Source of the DNA: an uncultured Solirubrobacterales bacterium
Lineage (GTDB): Bacteria > Actinomycetota > Thermoleophilia > Solirubrobacterales > Solirubrobacteraceae
Assembly (NCBI GenBank): GCA_937973575.1
Contig: CALJKH010000119.1
Coordinates: forward strand, 1 to 42,182
Direction: 5' to 3'
Length of the DNA: 42,182 bases
Shown: positions 31,583-38,733 of the stretch, piece by piece
Position numbering within the stretch: position 1 is the first letter of the stretch
Layout of the letters: the number at the start of each line of letters is the position of its first letter
Notes under the pieces: generated by a model
Database searches by the model: none
What the model was told of the DNA's origin: nothing
The model's input: only the letters and a program-made list of their open reading frames with translations
Position numbers and translations under genes: made by a program

Positions 31583-32722
31583 ATGACAAACCTTTCGCAG
31601 ACAGCCCTCGGCGCCTGGAGTGGCGGCCGTTACATGCGCTTCGGCGCACCTCTCGATGATGCTCGGTTCGAGGCGCTCCTCCGCCCGGATGAGCAGATCC
31701 AGACTGTCATCACTGCTGACACCTACGGAACCGGCGAGGCTGACAAGGCAGTTGGGCGCGCACTCGCCGGCCTGCCAAGGGATTCCTACAACCTGGTTGG
31801 CGCTGTTGGCCACGATTTCGTCAACGGCGAGCGCGTCGGGGCAAAGGGCTTCCCGCGCTTCACCAATCCCGACCTCCGCGGCCCTGATCAGTACGCCGAC
31901 TACCTCCGGGCAGCGACAGAGGCAAGCCTTGAACGTTGTGGCGTTGACTCCTTTGACCTGCTGCTGCTCCACAACCCAGATCGCATCGGCTACACATCGC
32001 CAGTCGTCTGGGAAGCAATGGCTGCACTTAAGGATGAAGGCCTTGCCAGTGCAATCGGCGTAGCGCCAGGGCCAGCTAACGGATTCGTTCTCGACCTGAT
32101 CAATTGCGTCGAGACGTTCGGTGAGCTGATCGACTGGGCAATGGTGATCCTCAACCCGCTCGAGCCATGGCCCGCGACCTACTCCCTCTCAGCCTGCGAG
32201 GCAAACGATGTGAAGGTGATCGCTCGTGTGGCTGACTACGGCGGACTCTTCCACGGTGATGTGACGGCCGGGCACCCGTTCCTTGAGTTCGACCATCGCA
32301 ACTATCGCCCAGCCGGTTGGGTGGAAGCAGGCCTCGCGAAGATCGAGCAGATGCGCCCTTACGCCGACGAGGCTGGCCTGACGACTCTTCAGCTCGCCTG
32401 TGCTTGGAACCTCTCCCACACGGCCATTGAGTGTGTCGTGCCAACCTTGATTGAGGAGGGAATTGAGGGCTGCCGGCCGGTTGAGGAGCAGCGCAAGGAC
32501 CTTGCCGGACTCCCCGCCAACGCTGGCAGCATCCTCAGCGCTGAGGCAGTTGAAGCGATCCGCGCGATCGGTGACAACAAGGGTTCCATGCGCCTTAAGG
32601 GTGCAGGCCCGGACCATGAAGGCGACGAGCTCGCCGACAGTTGGGCACTAAGCGACGATCTGGTTGGAACCGGATCCCGCTGGGACGTAGCTCCAACCGA
32701 CCTGACCTTCACCCGGGCCTAG
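31583..32722 (+). CDS. Aldo/keto reductase family protein
   Basis: The 379-residue protein has TIM-barrel features: TADTYGTGEAD near residue 45, LERCGVDSFDLLLLHNPD with His130, and a C-terminal ALACAW-type helix region (TLQLACAWNLSHT). Asp46, Tyr48 and His130 are candidates for the catalytic tetrad, but the lysine-bearing strand reads LVGAVGHDF, without a Lys at the expected place, so normal carbonyl reduction is doubtful. The ATG lies 7 bases after TAGTTT. A terminator-like hairpin follows the stop. Confidence 0.82.
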   Translation: MTNLSQTALGAWSGGRYMRFGAPLDDARFEALLRPDEQIQTVITADTYGTGEADKAVGRALAGLPRDSYNLVGAVGHDFVNGERVGAKGFPRFTNPDLRGPDQYADYLRAATEASLERCGVDSFDLLLLHNPDRIGYTSPVVWEAMAALKDEGLASAIGVAPGPANGFVLDLINCVETFGELIDWAMVILNPLEPWPATYSLSACEANDVKVIARVADYGGLFHGDVTAGHPFLEFDHRNYRPAGWVEAGLAKIEQMRPYADEAGLTTLQLACAWNLSHTAIECVVPTLIEEGIEGCRPVEEQRKDLAGLPANAGSILSAEAVEAIRAIGDNKGSMRLKGAGPDHEGDELADSWALSDDLVGTGSRWDVAPTDLTFTRA

Positions 32723-32730
32723 AACGAAAC

Positions 32731-32751
32731 GAGCCACCCAATGGGTGGCTC
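32731..32751. terminator. Bidirectional terminator-like hairpin
   Basis: GAGCCACCC and GGGTGGCTC are perfect 9-bp arms around AAT. The repeat lies between the convergent aldo/keto reductase and AT-hook regulator genes. T-tracts are poor, but position and stability suit termination for both. Confidence 0.65.
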
Positions 32752-32777
32752 GGCCTACAGAGTCTTTAACTCGCGAG

Positions 32778-33158
32778 TTAGTCCGACTTAGGCTCAAGGC
32801 CTACTGGGTACCAGCGAGGGCCTTCCTTGACGAGCAGACCTTGGTCCGCAAGCGTCGGGAGGACACGGAAGAGGTAGTTCCGGTGCGTGCCGATTGCAGC
32901 TGCAATCTCAGCCACCGTCATGCCGGGCTGCTTGCGCAGTGCCTTCAGTGCTTCGCCACCACGGTGACCGCTACCGCGCGGACGACCAGGCTTGCGGCCG
33001 GTCGGGCGGCGACCGCCACTCGGTGACTTCATGGCGCTGTCACCGCGAAGAAGACGAAGGGCGCCAATCAGGCGCTCATACTCTTCGACCACGGGCTGGA
33101 TCTCATCAATCCGAGTCTCGATGTCTTTTACAACTGCATCAACGTGGTCTGCTGGCAT
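32778..33158 (-). CDS. AT-hook / winged-helix DNA-binding protein
   Basis: The 126-residue basic protein has three parts: an N-terminal likely coiled coil (about 5-38) for dimerisation, an AT-hook-like GRKPGRPRGS (54-63), and a winged helix (68-118) with TVAEIAAAIGTHRNYLFRVLPTLADQGLL. It is probably a transcription regulator or nucleoid protein. Two TGACA-N3-TGTCA palindromes in the gap upstream of its start are candidate targets. Function is otherwise unknown. Confidence 0.75.
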   Translation of the reverse strand: MPADHVDAVVKDIETRIDEIQPVVEEYERLIGALRLLRGDSAMKSPSGGRRPTGRKPGRPRGSGHRGGEALKALRKQPGMTVAEIAAAIGTHRNYLFRVLPTLADQGLLVKEGPRWYPVGLEPKSD

Positions 33159-33494
33159 TTTTAATTCTCGCTCCTGGGGGCTCAGGGTTTCTTGCGTCTA
33201 GTTCTATGTTGCCGTGGGTGGAAGCAACATGCACCGTGACTTATACGGTTCTTTGTGCGGGTCCGGAAGACTACAGAATCACTCTGACACCGTGTCAGAA
33301 CTGTGTTTGACAGTGTGTCACAACTGATAACGGGGCGATGCTAGCACCCCAATGCCAGAGCGAGAAGTGAGTTTCGGCTAAGGATCTATTCCCCGGCGGC
33401 TTGCGGGTTTCTACGAGCGGCTGTCAGATTTACACGCTTAACGCGGTCGGCTTCATTCAGGTGGCCGAAGTCGGCGCTACCTTCGCTCTTGCAG
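33159..33494. other. Intergenic region between the AT-hook regulator and rmuC
   Basis: This 336-base gap, the longest in the window without any gene, separates two divergent genes. It holds the pair of TGACA-N3-TGTCA palindromes at 33285-33320. I see no convincing open reading frame or RNA gene in it. Confidence 0.6.
33285..33320. promoter_or_regulatory. Paired TGACA-N3-TGTCA operator candidates
   Basis: TGACA-CCG-TGTCA (33285-33297, with outer arms extending to TCTGACAC/GTGTCAGA at 33283-33299) and TGACA-GTG-TGTCA (33308-33320) lie 23 bases apart, about two helical turns. Two copies of one palindrome in a divergent promoter region suggest cooperative binding of a dimeric regulator, possibly the adjacent AT-hook protein. 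Confidence 0.6.
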
Positions 33495-34721
33495 ATGAAC
33501 GCAACATCACTTCTAATCGGCCTCCTCGTAGGACTACCGCTCGGTGGGATCGCGGTGTGGCTAATCGCTGGCCGCCGCAACGACGCTGGCCAATCAGAGG
33601 CAGTCAGCCAAGCAGTCAACGAGGCAATCATCGCCCTGCGCGATGACGCTGAGGCTGGCCGCCAGGCAGCAATTGACCAGCTCAACCAGATCAACTCGGC
33701 CGCCCACGAGAGCCAAGTCAAGCTCCAAGAGGAGCGGGCCAAGCGCGAACGCGAGGCAGTGAAGAACCTTGTGGACCCAGTTGAGGAGCACCTCAAGGAG
33801 GTCAGTAAGCGCGTCGAGACGCTGACTAAGGACTCGGGCGAGAACAAGGTCCGCATCACCGAGATGGTCCAGAGCCTCCACCAGAAGAGTGACCGCTTGG
33901 CTGATGTCACCACCTCCCTCTCGCAAGCGATGCGCTCACCCGGAGCCAAGGGTGGCTGGGGCGAGAAACAGCTTGAAAGCCTCGTCGAAGCCGCAGGCAT
34001 GCGCGCGCACCTCCGTAACTACCGCACCCAGGTTGCTACTGACGCTGAAGGCGACAGCTCCCGCCCGGATATGGCAATCGCAATGCCAGGCGAGTTGGAG
34101 ATGCTGATCGACTCCAAGGTGCCGCTGGAAAACCTCCTCAAGGCATTCGAGACAGAGGACCTTGACGAGCGTGAGCGTTACCTAGACGCGCACGCTGATG
34201 CCCTTCGGACACAGGTGATCAACCTCGCCAAGAAGGAATACCCGAAGAAGGTCAACAACTCACTGGACTTCGTCGTGCTGTTCGTCCCAGGGGATCACTT
34301 CCTTGACCTTGCGCTTAGCCGCAGGCCGCAGCTGCTTGAGGAGGCCTTGGAGCGCCATGTGATCCTCACCTCACCGTCAAGCTTCTTCGCTGTCCTGCTG
34401 GCCGTCTCAACAACCTGGCAGCAGCACCAACTCGCTGAGAACGCCGAGGCAATCGCCAACGAGGGCAAGGAGCTGTACGGCCGCCTCCGGATCCTCATCA
34501 ACCACACATCAAGCGTTGGCAAGGCGTTGAACAAGGCAGTTGAGAGCTTCAACCAGATGATCGGCTCCTTCGACACCCGCCTGATCCCATCCGCTCGACG
34601 GATGGAATCATTGGGCGCAACCGACGGTAAGTCAATTGACCTACCGGACCCGATTGATGTGATCCCTCGCGAATCACAGAAGGTCGAAGAGCTTCCAGCG
34701 CCCGAAGACGACGCTGGGTAG
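33495..34721 (+). CDS. rmuC: DNA recombination protein RmuC family
   Basis: The 408-residue protein has an N-terminal membrane anchor (LLIGLLVGLPLGGIAVWLIAG), a coiled coil (about 35-130) and the RmuC nuclease-like domain with GGWGEKQLESLVEAAGM, PDMAIAMPGELEMLIDSKVPLE and VVLFVPGDHFLDLAL. RmuC limits inversions at short repeats in E. coli, probably by acting on DNA structures. The start is ATG at 33495; a TTG two codons earlier is possible. Confidence 0.92.
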   Translation: MNATSLLIGLLVGLPLGGIAVWLIAGRRNDAGQSEAVSQAVNEAIIALRDDAEAGRQAAIDQLNQINSAAHESQVKLQEERAKREREAVKNLVDPVEEHLKEVSKRVETLTKDSGENKVRITEMVQSLHQKSDRLADVTTSLSQAMRSPGAKGGWGEKQLESLVEAAGMRAHLRNYRTQVATDAEGDSSRPDMAIAMPGELEMLIDSKVPLENLLKAFETEDLDERERYLDAHADALRTQVINLAKKEYPKKVNNSLDFVVLFVPGDHFLDLALSRRPQLLEEALERHVILTSPSSFFAVLLAVSTTWQQHQLAENAEAIANEGKELYGRLRILINHTSSVGKALNKAVESFNQMIGSFDTRLIPSARRMESLGATDGKSIDLPDPIDVIPRESQKVEELPAPEDDAG

Positions 34722-34731
34722 AGTCTTACCC

Positions 34732-35604
34732 ATGAGCCTAGAGATCCTCCGCGTTACTGATTCCGGCTGCCCTTGGGCTTACTCCGGCGAGCCAGCGCTC
34801 TCAGTCCTTAGGCATCGCTACCGCGACCAGATTGACTGGAAGCTGGCGATGATTGGCCTTGCTGAGACGAGCGACGTCTATGCAAAGAAGGGCTTTACAC
34901 CGACACTCATGGCCACCATGGCCCCTAAGTTTTCCCGCCGCTTCGGAATGCCAATGTCAGCCGCAGTGAAGACCCGCACGCTTGGAACATGGCCAGCCTG
35001 CAAGACGGTCGTGGCAACCCGCCTCCACCAGCCTGAGCTCGAGGCACGAGTGCACCGTGCTCTCCAAGTCGCATGGTTCACAACCGCAGACGAGCTTGAC
35101 ACTTGGGATGCGCTCCGCTCAACCCTTGGGAATGTCGCTGGCTTGGATGCCGCAGCGATTGTTGAAGCTGCTGAGAATGACGCTGCTGTAGCTGAGGCCT
35201 TCAACGCCGACATGGCTATTGCCCGCAGTGCTGCTGGCTCGCCTACCGAGGCGCAAGGCAAGCACGCGATGGACGGCGACACCCCTCGCTACACGGCACC
35301 TTCGCTTCTGATGACTGCTAACGACGGTCGCAAGCTTGAGGCTGGCGGCTTCCAACCTGTTGAGGCGTACGACGTGATCATCGCCAACGCTGACCCAACT
35401 CTTGAGCGGCATGAGGCAGGCTCGATCACAGATGTCCTCGAGCGTTCGGAGTGGCCACTCTGCCCAGCAGAGGTAGCTGCGATAACAGCCCCATCTTTGG
35501 AAGACCCTGATGTAGCTGCAGTTGAAACAGAGCTTGTAGAACTCGCCGCCAACGGCGAAATCCAGCGGACTCCAGCCGGCAACGGCGCCTTCTTCAGCGT
35601 CTAA
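34732..35604 (+). CDS. FrnE-like DsbA family protein with a single active-site Cys
   Basis: The 290-residue protein starts with SLEILRVTDSGCPWAYSGEPAL, where the usual CxxC is CPWA, leaving one cysteine (Cys13). The family fold (thioredoxin with helical insert) is suggested by length and the late PSLLMTANDG segment. A glutathione- or CoA-using isomerase role is likelier than disulfide exchange. The ATG lies 7 bases after TAGAGT, which overlaps the rmuC stop. It is distinct from the CPFC paralog at the left edge. Confidence 0.8.
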   Translation: MSLEILRVTDSGCPWAYSGEPALSVLRHRYRDQIDWKLAMIGLAETSDVYAKKGFTPTLMATMAPKFSRRFGMPMSAAVKTRTLGTWPACKTVVATRLHQPELEARVHRALQVAWFTTADELDTWDALRSTLGNVAGLDAAAIVEAAENDAAVAEAFNADMAIARSAAGSPTEAQGKHAMDGDTPRYTAPSLLMTANDGRKLEAGGFQPVEAYDVIIANADPTLERHEAGSITDVLERSEWPLCPAEVAAITAPSLEDPDVAAVETELVELAANGEIQRTPAGNGAFFSV

Positions 35605-35696
35605 AGACCCGCAAACTGCAGGGACTTTGTGAAGTCTTTGTAACTATTCACACCTATTGCGCAACTCACTCCCACAGGAGGGGTTACAAAGGGTGG

Positions 35697-35909
35697 ATGG
35701 TCACAACATTGTCAACAAAACGCGACATACCGCCAAGCGATCCCAAGCAGCTCGCTGATTGGCTGGCACCTCGCCCTGGGGAAACCTACGACGCATGGAG
35801 CAGTCGGTTCGACACCGCCGAGAAGAACCTCGGCCGGGCTGAGAACCAGACCGCCCTTGTCCGTCAGGCCCGCAGGCGCGGAGCACAGCCAAAGCGACGC
35901 GCCGCCTAG
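35697..35909 (+). CDS. Small hypothetical protein (70 aa)
   Basis: This is a short basic protein with a predicted helical middle (PGETYDAWSSRFDTAEKNLGRAENQTALVRQARRRG) and a Lys/Arg-rich tail. I do not recognise it. A GGAGGGG lies 13 bases before the ATG and GGGTGG closer in, so translation is plausible, and the codon pattern resembles the neighbours. Confidence 0.5.
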   Translation: MVTTLSTKRDIPPSDPKQLADWLAPRPGETYDAWSSRFDTAEKNLGRAENQTALVRQARRRGAQPKRRAA

Positions 35910-35965
35910 GCGCCTTGGTCAGCACCGCGCTCGCTCGTCGAGCGCGTGGCTAAGCGGACCGCCTC

Positions 35966-36556
35966 ATGGCACCGAGGCGGCCGCTGGTCATCGGCAATAG
36001 CTGGACCGCCGCCGACGGTGGCACCATTGTTGAAGTGAGTGCTGTGGACGTAACCCCACCCGAAGCAACCGGCGAGGACCCGAGCGGCCCAAACGCATTC
36101 CGCTTCACTGAAGGTCATAAGCACCTTCACGGCGCCTTCGGTCAGGACACTTTCGGTCGTATTGCCGAACAGATTGCGCTGTTCTTTGGCACCCCGACCT
36201 ACATCATCTGCCAAACGATCATTGTGGTCATCTGGGTTGCCGTTAACGCGATCGGATTCATCTTCACCTGGGACGCCTACCCGTTCGTGTTCCTCAACCT
36301 TGCCTTCTCTCTGCAGGCCGCCTACGCCGCGCCCCTGATCCTGCTTGCGCAGACTCGCCAGGCTGAGCGGGAGCAGCACGCTGAGGACGCAGCGACCCTC
36401 CACCGCGAGGATGTCGCCAATCAACACAAGGCACTGCTTGTCGAGAACACTGCCCTCACAAAGGAAACGCACCTCCTGACTGAGAAGGTGCGCTCCCTTA
36501 CTGAAGACATCAAAGCGCTGACCGAACAGGTCAGCGCAAGCCTTAACCGACCTTAA
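35966..36556 (+). CDS. DUF1003 family membrane protein
   Basis: The 196-residue protein has two adjacent transmembrane helices (about 78-98 and 105-125) with the DUF1003 pattern FGRIAEQIALFFGTPTYIICQTIIVVIWVAVN and YPFVFLNLAFSLQAAYAAPLILLAQTRQAERE. A C-terminal heptad-rich coiled coil follows (about 130-192). Its function is unknown. It overlaps the end of the convergent FKBP gene by 14 bases. The start codon is uncertain. Confidence 0.85.
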   Translation: MAPRRPLVIGNSWTAADGGTIVEVSAVDVTPPEATGEDPSGPNAFRFTEGHKHLHGAFGQDTFGRIAEQIALFFGTPTYIICQTIIVVIWVAVNAIGFIFTWDAYPFVFLNLAFSLQAAYAAPLILLAQTRQAEREQHAEDAATLHREDVANQHKALLVENTALTKETHLLTEKVRSLTEDIKALTEQVSASLNRP

Positions 36557-37085
36557 TCAGGTCTACGACGAATACCAGTGTGGCGTTAGGCGGGATTGAG
36601 CCCTGCCCTTGGCTGCCATAGGCAGTGTCCGGTGGGCAGATCAGCTCACGGCGACCGCCGACCTTCATGCCGACAACTCCCTTGTCCCAGCAGGGGATAA
36701 CTGACCCTTGGCCGAGAGTGAATGGGAACTCGTTTGGTGAACGCTTCCAGCTGGAGTCGAACTCGGTGCCAGTGCCCCAAACGTCGCCGGTGTAGCGCAT
36801 TGTCACCGAGTCGCCTGACTTAGCCTCAGTGCCGCTACCGGTCACGAGGTCCTTCGTCTGAAGTGATGTCGGTGGCTTACCCGAAGTCTTTGGCATTACA
36901 GGCGCCTTCGCGATGGCAGCTGGCACCTCAGTTGGCTGGCTCGAGGTTGTCGCTGGCGCAGTCTGCGCTGCGATGTCGCTCGACGTTGTTGTCGTGCTCG
37001 AGCTCTTGTTCCCTGCCCCTACGATCGCCGCAACTGCGATAGCCACCGCTGCAAGTACCAGGACGATTCCTGTCCGCTTCTCCAT
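36543..37085 (-). CDS. Exported FKBP-type peptidyl-prolyl isomerase
   Basis: The 180-residue protein has an N-terminal membrane anchor or signal peptide (8-25), a Thr/Ser-rich linker, and a C-terminal FKBP domain: SGDSVTMRYTGDVWGTGTEFDSSW, FTLGQGSVIPCWDKGVVGMKVGGRRELICPPDTAYGSQGQGSIPPNATLVFVVDL. It should speed proline isomerisation of exported proteins outside the membrane. It begins 10 bases after the HtaA-like lipoprotein gene and is probably cotranscribed with it. Confidence 0.93.
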   Translation of the reverse strand: MEKRTGIVLVLAAVAIAVAAIVGAGNKSSSTTTTSSDIAAQTAPATTSSQPTEVPAAIAKAPVMPKTSGKPPTSLQTKDLVTGSGTEAKSGDSVTMRYTGDVWGTGTEFDSSWKRSPNEFPFTLGQGSVIPCWDKGVVGMKVGGRRELICPPDTAYGSQGQGSIPPNATLVFVVDLIKVG

Positions 37086-37095
37086 TATCAGACCC

Positions 37096-37812
37096 CTACT
37101 TTGTTGAAGTTGTTGTCGTTGTCGTTGTGGTTGACGAAGTCTTCTTCTTCGACTTCGTCTTCTTCGTCTTCTTCGTTGTCGAAGCTGCTGAAGTCTTCTT
37201 AGCTACGACAGTGAAGGTTGCAGTGCCGAAGGCCTGCTTCGTCTTAAGTGCATTGACCTTGAGGGTCTTGTTGACGAGGGCCACAGCTCCACGTGCGTAG
37301 ACGAGGTTGATGCCAGTGGCCACGATGGCAGCGTCTGCGCCCTTGCCAGTCGCAAGGTTCTTCAGCCTGAGCTGGAAGATGGCGATTCGGTTGCCGTTGT
37401 AGTTGCCCGTGACCTTGCGTGACTCGGTGTTGAAGGCCACGTTGGTGAACGTCACCTTGGTTGCACCCTTGGCGAATGTGAGGCCGACAGCGCTGTGGAC
37501 TGAGCCAATCAGGCTCTTCACAACGATGCGTCCGCCGTTGGCTGGCACCACGATGGTCGTTGGCGTTCCCTTGCCCGGAGCAGTCGGTGTGAGAGTCACA
37601 CCAGCAGCCTTAAGCCGTGCCGCTGCGCCTGGGTCAATCGTGTAGGTGGTCGTTCCGCTGACGATCGCGCGAGCCTGCGATGCAGTGCTTGGGTGCGACG
37701 CCTTCTTGCCGTCTGATGACTTACTGGAGGAACCTCCGCAGGCTGCAAGGCTCAGTGTGAGCGATGCTGCGAGAACGGTGGCCAATGCCTTTGTGGCTGA
37801 GCGACGATTCAT
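37096..37812 (-). CDS. Exported lipoprotein with HtaA-like domain and Thr/Lys-rich tail
   Basis: This is a 238-residue lipoprotein: signal peptide with lipobox LAAC (Cys25), then a domain of about 150 residues (TTYTIDPGAAARLKAAGVTLTP...VHSAVGLTFAKGATKVTFTNVAFNTESRKVTG...) that resembles the HtaA-type surface domain of Actinobacteria as I remember it. The end is low-complexity Lys/Thr/Ser encoded by repeated TCTTC-type triplets, suitable for crossing or gripping the cell wall. Function is not known; heme binding is a possibility for HtaA relatives. The FKBP gene follows. Confidence 0.6.
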   Translation of the reverse strand: MNRRSATKALATVLAASLTLSLAACGGSSSKSSDGKKASHPSTASQARAIVSGTTTYTIDPGAAARLKAAGVTLTPTAPGKGTPTTIVVPANGGRIVVKSLIGSVHSAVGLTFAKGATKVTFTNVAFNTESRKVTGNYNGNRIAIFQLRLKNLATGKGADAAIVATGINLVYARGAVALVNKTLKVNALKTKQAFGTATFTVVAKKTSAASTTKKTKKTKSKKKTSSTTTTTTTTSTK

Positions 37813-37941
37813 GTCTTCTCCTGTAACGGTGTGCTTTACGGGCGGTATGTGACCAAACCCACTGTGCAGAAGGTTAGGGCAGAAAGGTAAGAGGACCGGC
37901 ACTGGCAATCCCTCTGCGAAATAGGCCCGTATCTTGTGGGC

Positions 37942-38364
37942 ATGTTGATCGCAAACACCATCGCCGTGGTCTTCATGTGCGGACTCCACTGGTTCGTGCA
38001 AGTCGTCCACTATCCGCTCTTTGCAGCTGTCGGAGAGCCTGAATTCCCGGGCTACCACGAGCAGCATTCGACCCGCACGACCTATGTCGTGATCGGCCCA
38101 ATGGTCGCCGACCTAGTCACATCGGCGTGGCTTGCTTTCTCACACCCATCCGCAGTTGGCTCTGCCCTCCCCATCATCGGATTCGCTTTGGCCCTGATCA
38201 CCTGGGCGTCAACTGGACTGCTTCAAGTCCCTCGCCACGAGGAACTGGCAAGCGGCTTTGACGCTGGCGTGCACAGGCGCCTCGTCAGTTCGTCTTGGGT
38301 GCGCACAGTCGCATGGACACTCCACGCTGGAGTCTGCGCTGCGATGTTGTCGCTCGTCAGCTAG
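37942..38364 (+). CDS. Small membrane protein with four helices
   Basis: This is a 140-residue integral membrane protein with helices near residues 2-22, 48-68, 74-94 and 115-138. Characteristic features are GLHWFVQVVHYPLF, YHEQHSTRTTYVV, STGLLQVPRHEEL and SSWVRTVAWTLH. It belongs to a group of conserved membrane proteins whose function I do not know. The ATG at 37942 lies 6 bases after TATCTT, a leaderless-type start; a GTG two codons earlier is possible. Confidence 0.75.
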   Translation: MLIANTIAVVFMCGLHWFVQVVHYPLFAAVGEPEFPGYHEQHSTRTTYVVIGPMVADLVTSAWLAFSHPSAVGSALPIIGFALALITWASTGLLQVPRHEELASGFDAGVHRRLVSSSWVRTVAWTLHAGVCAAMLSLVS

Positions 38365-38367
38365 GAC

Positions 38368-38709
38368 CTAAAGCGAACTGGCTCTGCTTGAGCCAGTCCA
38401 AGCCGCAAAGGCAATAAGCCCAACGACGACGCCTAACCAGTGCACTCCGGTGAGGGTTGCGAGTCCACTCGGGATACCGGCGACTATCGAGCCGACAAGA
38501 CCGGCAAGCCATGAGAGTCCACCAACTCGGGCGCCAAACAGGCACGAGACAACCCAGGCTGCAGGGCCGATAAGCCAGCCCCAATCAACAAAGTCAGCGT
38601 GATCGAGGAAGACCATGCTGATACCGGCCAGCACTACGACTGCCACAACAGCAGCAGCTGTAGCCCGAAGGGCAGTTTGTCTGTTGAAGTCAGCCGTCAT
38701 ATCCGCCAC
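38368..38709 (-). CDS. Small membrane protein of unknown function
   Basis: The protein has about 113 residues and three to four hydrophobic segments (ALRATAAAVVAVVVLAGISMVFL, WGWLIGPAAWVVSCLFGA, LSWLAGLVGSIVAGIPSGL, WLGVVVGLIAFAAW). I do not recognise the family. The start is GTG at 38709 or ATG at 38700. It is divergent from amt, with promoters that overlap. Confidence 0.6.
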   Translation of the reverse strand: MADMTADFNRQTALRATAAAVVAVVVLAGISMVFLDHADFVDWGWLIGPAAWVVSCLFGARVGGLSWLAGLVGSIVAGIPSGLATLTGVHWLGVVVGLIAFAAWTGSSRASSL

Positions 38710-38714
38710 TGCAC

Positions 38715-38724
38715 AGGTTAGGCT
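38715..38724. promoter_or_regulatory. Overlapping divergent -10 elements between a membrane gene and amt
   Basis: TAACCT on the minus strand (38720-38715), 5 bases before the GTG of the small membrane protein, overlaps TAGGCT on the plus strand (38719-38724), 9 bases before the amt ATG. If both are active, one polymerase would exclude the other. Confidence 0.4.
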
Positions 38725-38733
38725 TAAAACCCG

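Noticed and set aside
37096..37200. TCTTC-type triplet repeats as a possible CRISPR or microsatellite locus
   Set aside because: The repeats encode the Thr/Lys-rich tail of the lipoprotein and there are no spacers.
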